Origin: SLDF01 sp964537925
GTDB lineage: Bacteria; Bacteroidota; Bacteroidia; Chitinophagales; Saprospiraceae
Direction: 5' to 3'
DNA: 64,000 bases
Assembly: GCA_964537925.1 (NCBI GenBank)
Contig: CAZICV010000006.1
Coordinates: forward strand, 124,001-188,000
Below are positions 60,742 to 64,000 of this stretch, piece by piece; positions within the stretch are counted from its first letter, which is position 1, and every line of letters begins with the position of its first letter. The notes under the pieces were generated by a model. The model ran no database searches. It was given only the letters and a program-made list of their open reading frames with translations, and was not told where the DNA came from. The position numbers and the translations under genes are program-made.

Positions 60742-62079
60742 TCATGGTTTCAGGGCAGGTCCCTTGCCCGGCATCTGGCCAAAACCGCGGCCTTTGCTCA
60801 TCGTATGCATCATCTTGCGCATCTGGTCAAATTGCTTGAGGAAGAGATTGATCTCGTGTACATCGCGGCCACATCCGGATGCTATGCGGCGCTTGCGGCT
60901 CATATTGAGCAGATCCGGGTTGGACCGTTCGTCCGGCGTCATAGACTGGATAATCGATTCCACCTTGGAGAAAGCCTTCTCGTCGATATCCAGGTCTTTA
61001 GTGACCTTACTCATACCGGGGATCATATTCATGAGGCTCTTGAGGTCGCCCATTTTCTTGATCTGGGCAAGCTGGCTGAGGAAGTCGTTGAAGTCGAAAG
61101 TGTTTTTGCGGATCTTTTTCTCAATGCGCTTGGCTTCTTCCTCGTCAAATTGCTCCTGGGCTTTCTCTACGAGAGAGACAATATCACCCATACCCAGTAT
61201 ACGCTGCGCCATCCTGTCGGGGTGAAAGACGTCCAGGGTATCCAGCTTCTCCCCCATCGACACAAACTTGATGGGCTTGCCTACCGTATACTTGATCGAA
61301 AGCGCCGCTCCACCCCTGGTATCACCGTCCAGTTTGGTCAGTACAACACCGTCATAATTGATCTGGTCATTGAAAGCCTTGGCCGTATTGACTGCATCCT
61401 GTCCCGTCATGGAGTCCACTACAAAAAGGGTCTCCGTCGGCTGCAGTTCCCGCTTCAAAGCACTGATCTCGCGCATCATCTCCTCATCCACGGCAAGACG
61501 TCCGGCCGTATCCACGATCACTACATCGTGACTATGCGCCTTTGCGTACGCTACTGCATTGCGCGCGATCTGGACAGGGTCTTTGCTATCCGTCTCTTTA
61601 TAGACAGGTACACCGATCTGCTCTCCAAGTACCGTAAGCTGGTCGACAGCTGCGGGGCGATACACGTCGCAGGCTACCAGCAAGGGCTTGTGATTCTTCT
61701 TGTACCGCAGAAAACTGGCCAGTTTGCCTGAAAAAGTCGTCTTACCGGATCCCTGGAGACCTGCGATCAGAACGAGCCCGGGATTGCCTTTTACATTGAT
61801 GCCTACGGACTGACCGCCCATCAGCTCGACCAGCTCGTCCATGACGATCTTGACCATGAGCTCTCCGGGCTTGACCGACTTGAGTACATTCTTGCTTCCC
61901 AGCGCCTGGTCCTTGACTGTATCGGTAAACTCCTTGGCGATCTTATAGTTAACGTCGGCAGCCACCAGCGCACGCCTGATCTCCTTGATGGAGGCGGCGA
62001 TGTTGAGTTCCGTCAGTTTGTTGTCACCGGAGAGGGTCTTAAACGCGCCCTCGAGTTTTTCAGAAAGACTTTGAAACAT
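60742..62079 (-). CDS. ffh: Signal recognition particle GTPase Ffh
   Basis: Ffh binds signal sequences on the ribosome and hands them to FtsY for membrane insertion. The 445-residue product has the helical N-domain from SLSEKLEGAFKTLSG, the G-domain with LVLIAGLQGSGKTTFSGKLA, LVACDVYRPAAVDQL, DTAGRLAVDEEMM and TKLDGDTRGGAALS, and the M-domain with SRKRRIASGCGRD, which binds 4.5S RNA, and a Met-rich end. ATG 62079 is the family start; a -7 element at 62105-62112 agrees, while a longer frame to 62136 does not. Confidence 0.96.
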   Translation of the reverse strand: MFQSLSEKLEGAFKTLSGDNKLTELNIAASIKEIRRALVAADVNYKIAKEFTDTVKDQALGSKNVLKSVKPGELMVKIVMDELVELMGGQSVGINVKGNPGLVLIAGLQGSGKTTFSGKLASFLRYKKNHKPLLVACDVYRPAAVDQLTVLGEQIGVPVYKETDSKDPVQIARNAVAYAKAHSHDVVIVDTAGRLAVDEEMMREISALKRELQPTETLFVVDSMTGQDAVNTAKAFNDQINYDGVVLTKLDGDTRGGAALSIKYTVGKPIKFVSMGEKLDTLDVFHPDRMAQRILGMGDIVSLVEKAQEQFDEEEAKRIEKKIRKNTFDFNDFLSQLAQIKKMGDLKSLMNMIPGMSKVTKDLDIDEKAFSKVESIIQSMTPDERSNPDLLNMSRKRRIASGCGRDVHEINLFLKQFDQMRKMMHTMSKGRGFGQMPGKGPALKP

Positions 62080-62104
62080 ATACTTCAGATGATTTTCAGG
62101 TGTG

Positions 62105-62112
62105 CAAAGATA
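62105..62112 (-). promoter_or_regulatory. -7 promoter element of ffh
   Basis: Minus strand TATCTTTG, within GCTATCTTTGCA; 25 bp before the ATG at 62079. Confidence 0.72.
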
Positions 62113-62173
62113 GCTCAATTTTGCCTTTGATAGCAATTAAGGCACTGTCGCCAAGTGAAATCAAAGGTGGTCT

Positions 62174-62596
62174 TCAACAGCCGGAAGCCCGGCAGGCAAC
62201 TACTTCGGCCGGTTGGCCGGTCACACCGTACAGGATCGCGACCTGGCCGTATTTCCTCCCCAGGGCGAGGAGACCATCCCTGTCTGCGCCGGGCACAAAA
62301 AAGCCCGGTTCATCCGGCCAACCCTCCAACCCCTGCGCAAAGCCTTCCAGTAAGGTACAACCAACTCCCGCCAGATCGATACGCAGCATATCATGTGCAT
62401 TATCATTGACTGCAGGAGCATCCAATGCGCCGCCCGGGTTCCAGGCGGTAATGAATCCCCAGCAGGTCCATCCACGTCCGGCGAGCCATGTATCCCAACC
62501 GGCATGGACAACTCCCGGCCGCAGGTCAAACAAAGGATCTGCCACACGATAGACCACCTGGCGGTAAATAGACAATAATCGACGATCTGGCTCCAT
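62174..62596 (-). CDS. DUF3293 family protein
   Basis: The 140-residue product has the pattern I associate with DUF3293: WTCWGFITAWNPGG with ITAWNP, a run of small and charged residues, LLEGFAQGLEGWPDEPGFFV (EGxGxxxxGWPxExSFFV-like), and LGRKYGQVAILYG near the end. No function is known. The ATG at 62596 is used; the longer frame begins with TTG. It is squeezed between ffh and yidC, each with its own promoter. Confidence 0.7.
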   Translation of the reverse strand: MEPDRRLLSIYRQVVYRVADPLFDLRPGVVHAGWDTWLAGRGWTCWGFITAWNPGGALDAPAVNDNAHDMLRIDLAGVGCTLLEGFAQGLEGWPDEPGFFVPGADRDGLLALGRKYGQVAILYGVTGQPAEVVACRASGC

Positions 62597-62656
62597 ACAG
62601 GGACGAATGAACAGCCCGCAAGGCTGTCGCAACGGGATCAAATTTAATTTATATCG

Positions 62657-62664
62657 TACCTTTG
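62657..62664 (+). promoter_or_regulatory. -7 promoter element of yidC
   Basis: TACCTTTG, TAnnTTTG match, 32 bp upstream of the ATG at 62697. Confidence 0.7.
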
Positions 62665-62696
62665 CATCGCCTTATTCTAAACCTGCAACAGCTATC

Positions 62697-64000
62697 ATGG
62701 ATCGCAAAACCGTCATCGGCCTCGTACTTATTTTCCTGCTCTTCTTCGTCTGGGCCCAGATCAACAGTTCCTCCAGGGAAAAGCTGCAGGAACAACAAAA
62801 TATCAGCCAGGCTGCAGCAGATACTTTACAGAAAGACCCGGCCCGCGATACCGGCTCTGCAGATTCCGCCGCGGTTCCAGTCACTACAGATACCAGCCAG
62901 GCTGCAGCGGCACAGGATCAGCTCATGCTGGCCAGGTACGGAGGATTTATAGCGAGCGCCCAGGGAGAGGCCGGTACCGAGACACTGTCCAACGAGCTCT
63001 TTGACCTGGAATTCAATACGAAGGGAGGCTTTCTGAGCAAAGCGACACTGAAAAATCACTTTCGTATCCTCCAGGACAGTCAACGCAACGAAACAAAGAT
63101 CCCGCTGACCCTGCTCAATGAGCCGGGTAACAGGTTCAACTATACCTTACCCGTCAGCGGAACCGCCGAAGGCCGCGTCAATACTTCCGACCTCTATTTC
63201 CGGGTACACGAGAAGACGGCCAACAGCATCACTTTGCGGGCTATGACGAGCCAGGGAGGCTTCTTCGAGCAGAAGTACAGCATCGCACCAGGCAGCTATA
63301 ATATAGACTATAGTATACGGATAGAAGGACTCGGCAATGCCTGGAAAAGCGATGCCCGGTCGGTCGTGCTGACCTGGGACGATTACCTGCGCAAGCTGGA
63401 GATCAACGAAGGCTTCGAGCGCACCTACTCCACGGTATATTTCCGCAAAGTCAAGGAGAACCCGGACTACTGCAATTGCCGGGAAGATGACCAGGAAACA
63501 GTCGGCGAAGCAGGCGTACAGTGGTTTTCACACGCCAACCAGTTTTTCAACAGCTCGCTGATATCGACAGGTACACCTTTCATGGCCGGTACATTCAGCA
63601 CCAAAATGCTGCCGGATACTTCCAAAGCGCTCAAGCTGGTCCGCAGTGAGGTGCAGATACCCCTGTCGCCCGAGACAGCAAGCTATGAGATGGATCTCTA
63701 CGTAGGGCCCAATGAGTTCAAGGAACTTCGCTCTTATGGTGTATATCTCGAAGACATTATCCCTTTTGGCTCCAGTATATTCGGCAGCATCAACCGCTGG
63801 GTCGTACGCCCGATCTTCGATTTCCTGAGCGGCTTTATCGGCAACGCAGGTATTGTAATCCTGCTGCTCACCCTGCTGGTAAAACTGCTGCTGTCTCCGC
63901 TAACCTACAAGATGCTGTACAGCCAGGCCAAAATGGCCGCACTGAAACCGGAGATGGAGCAGTTGCGCGAAAAATACAAGGACGATCAGCAACAGCAGCA
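62697..64000 (+). CDS. yidC: Membrane protein insertase YidC (3' end outside window)
   Basis: YidC inserts and folds inner-membrane proteins, alone or with Sec. Some 434 codons are visible and the frame is open at the right edge. Visible are the first membrane segment MDRKTVIGLVLIFLLFFVWA, a Gln/Ser/Ala-rich linker, the periplasmic beta-super-sandwich domain (about 85-365), then the second membrane segment (IFDFLSGFIGNAGIVILLLT) and the conserved cytosolic loop LTYKMLYSQAKMAALKPEME with the expected charged helices. It follows a -7 element, and stands next to ffh, with which it cooperates in the insertion path. Confidence 0.94.
   Translation, partial: MDRKTVIGLVLIFLLFFVWAQINSSSREKLQEQQNISQAAADTLQKDPARDTGSADSAAVPVTTDTSQAAAAQDQLMLARYGGFIASAQGEAGTETLSNELFDLEFNTKGGFLSKATLKNHFRILQDSQRNETKIPLTLLNEPGNRFNYTLPVSGTAEGRVNTSDLYFRVHEKTANSITLRAMTSQGGFFEQKYSIAPGSYNIDYSIRIEGLGNAWKSDARSVVLTWDDYLRKLEINEGFERTYSTVYFRKVKENPDYCNCREDDQETVGEAGVQWFSHANQFFNSSLISTGTPFMAGTFSTKMLPDTSKALKLVRSEVQIPLSPETASYEMDLYVGPNEFKELRSYGVYLEDIIPFGSSIFGSINRWVVRPIFDFLSGFIGNAGIVILLLTLLVKLLLSPLTYKMLYSQAKMAALKPEMEQLREKYKDDQQQQ

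Noticed and set aside
1..64000. CRISPR arrays, tRNA/rRNA genes, insertion sequences, phage genes
   Set aside because: I looked for spaced direct repeats, T-loop-like GGTTCGAATCC strings, transposase motifs and terminal repeats and found none convincing. This does not exclude a divergent RNA gene.

Overview
This is a gene-dense, roughly 50 to 55% GC chromosomal segment from a member of the Bacteroidota. The reasons are: about twenty upstream sites match the phylum's -7 promoter element TAnnTTTG; there is a PorT-type outer-membrane component of the type IX secretion system (T9SS) and three proteins carry T9SS C-terminal sorting domains; there is a TonB-dependent receptor with a carboxypeptidase-regulatory-like N-terminus; Bacteroidota-only families occur (DUF5777, DUF5683, small GCP lipoproteins); and Shine-Dalgarno sites are essentially absent. 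The GC level and the gene order would suit the Saprospiria/Chitinophagia side of the phylum, but that is inference. I see no rRNA, tRNA, CRISPR array, insertion sequence or phage gene. The segment looks like stable core chromosome rather than an island.

Layout. 0-3 kb: end of an RND efflux pump gene overlapping a TolC-like channel gene. 3-10.5 kb: TPR lipoprotein-like/periplasmic protein, gyrA, menaquinone methyltransferase menG/ubiE overlapping porT, an ACP phosphodiesterase-like gene, ychF. 10.6-16 kb: secreted M14 metallopeptidase, pdhB, mpl, a 39-residue lipoprotein. 16-22.6 kb: mnmD, an unknown Tudor-like protein, the glgA-glgC glycogen operon, a TlpA-like lipoprotein coupled to a short-chain dehydrogenase. 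22.6-31.4 kb: thioesterase, lipB with a conserved partner gene, flavin reductase, UPF0173 hydrolase, parA-parB-DUF5683, SCP2 protein, fmt, and an orphan tandem-ATPase ABC protein. 31.5-34.5 kb: SLC13 transporter with a T9SS-exported M28 peptidase. 34.6-41.1 kb: a signalling cluster. 41.3-46.4 kb: DUF4142 lipoprotein, rluA-type synthase, mqnD, ald, HTH protein, trmN6. 46.5-53.3 kb: a redox cluster (DUF5777, YceI, OB-fold protein, c-type cytochrome, beta-barrel protein, MauG/CcpA-type peroxidase, TonB receptor). 53.4-64 kb: T9SS cargo protein, DODA-like dioxygenase, mutS, M1 aminopeptidase (T9SS cargo), ffh, DUF3293 protein and the start of yidC.

How it fits together. MqnD (futalosine pathway) and MenG mark menaquinone respiration. 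GlgA/GlgC indicate glycogen storage. Ffh and YidC serve membrane insertion, and PorT plus three CTD proteins serve T9SS export. The most unusual block is at 34.6-40.9 kb. There an E1-like (ThiF) adenylyltransferase resembling the N-terminal half of Rv1355c-family proteins and a GNAT-fold protein with autoinducer-synthase-like features are co-transcribed, with overlapping frames, with a 7TM-DISM sensor kinase, a REC-histidine kinase and a stand-alone REC protein. A divergent REC protein faces them across a 355-bp region with two perfect inverted repeats. This looks like a coupled small-molecule-making and sensing system, and is my main candidate for something undescribed.
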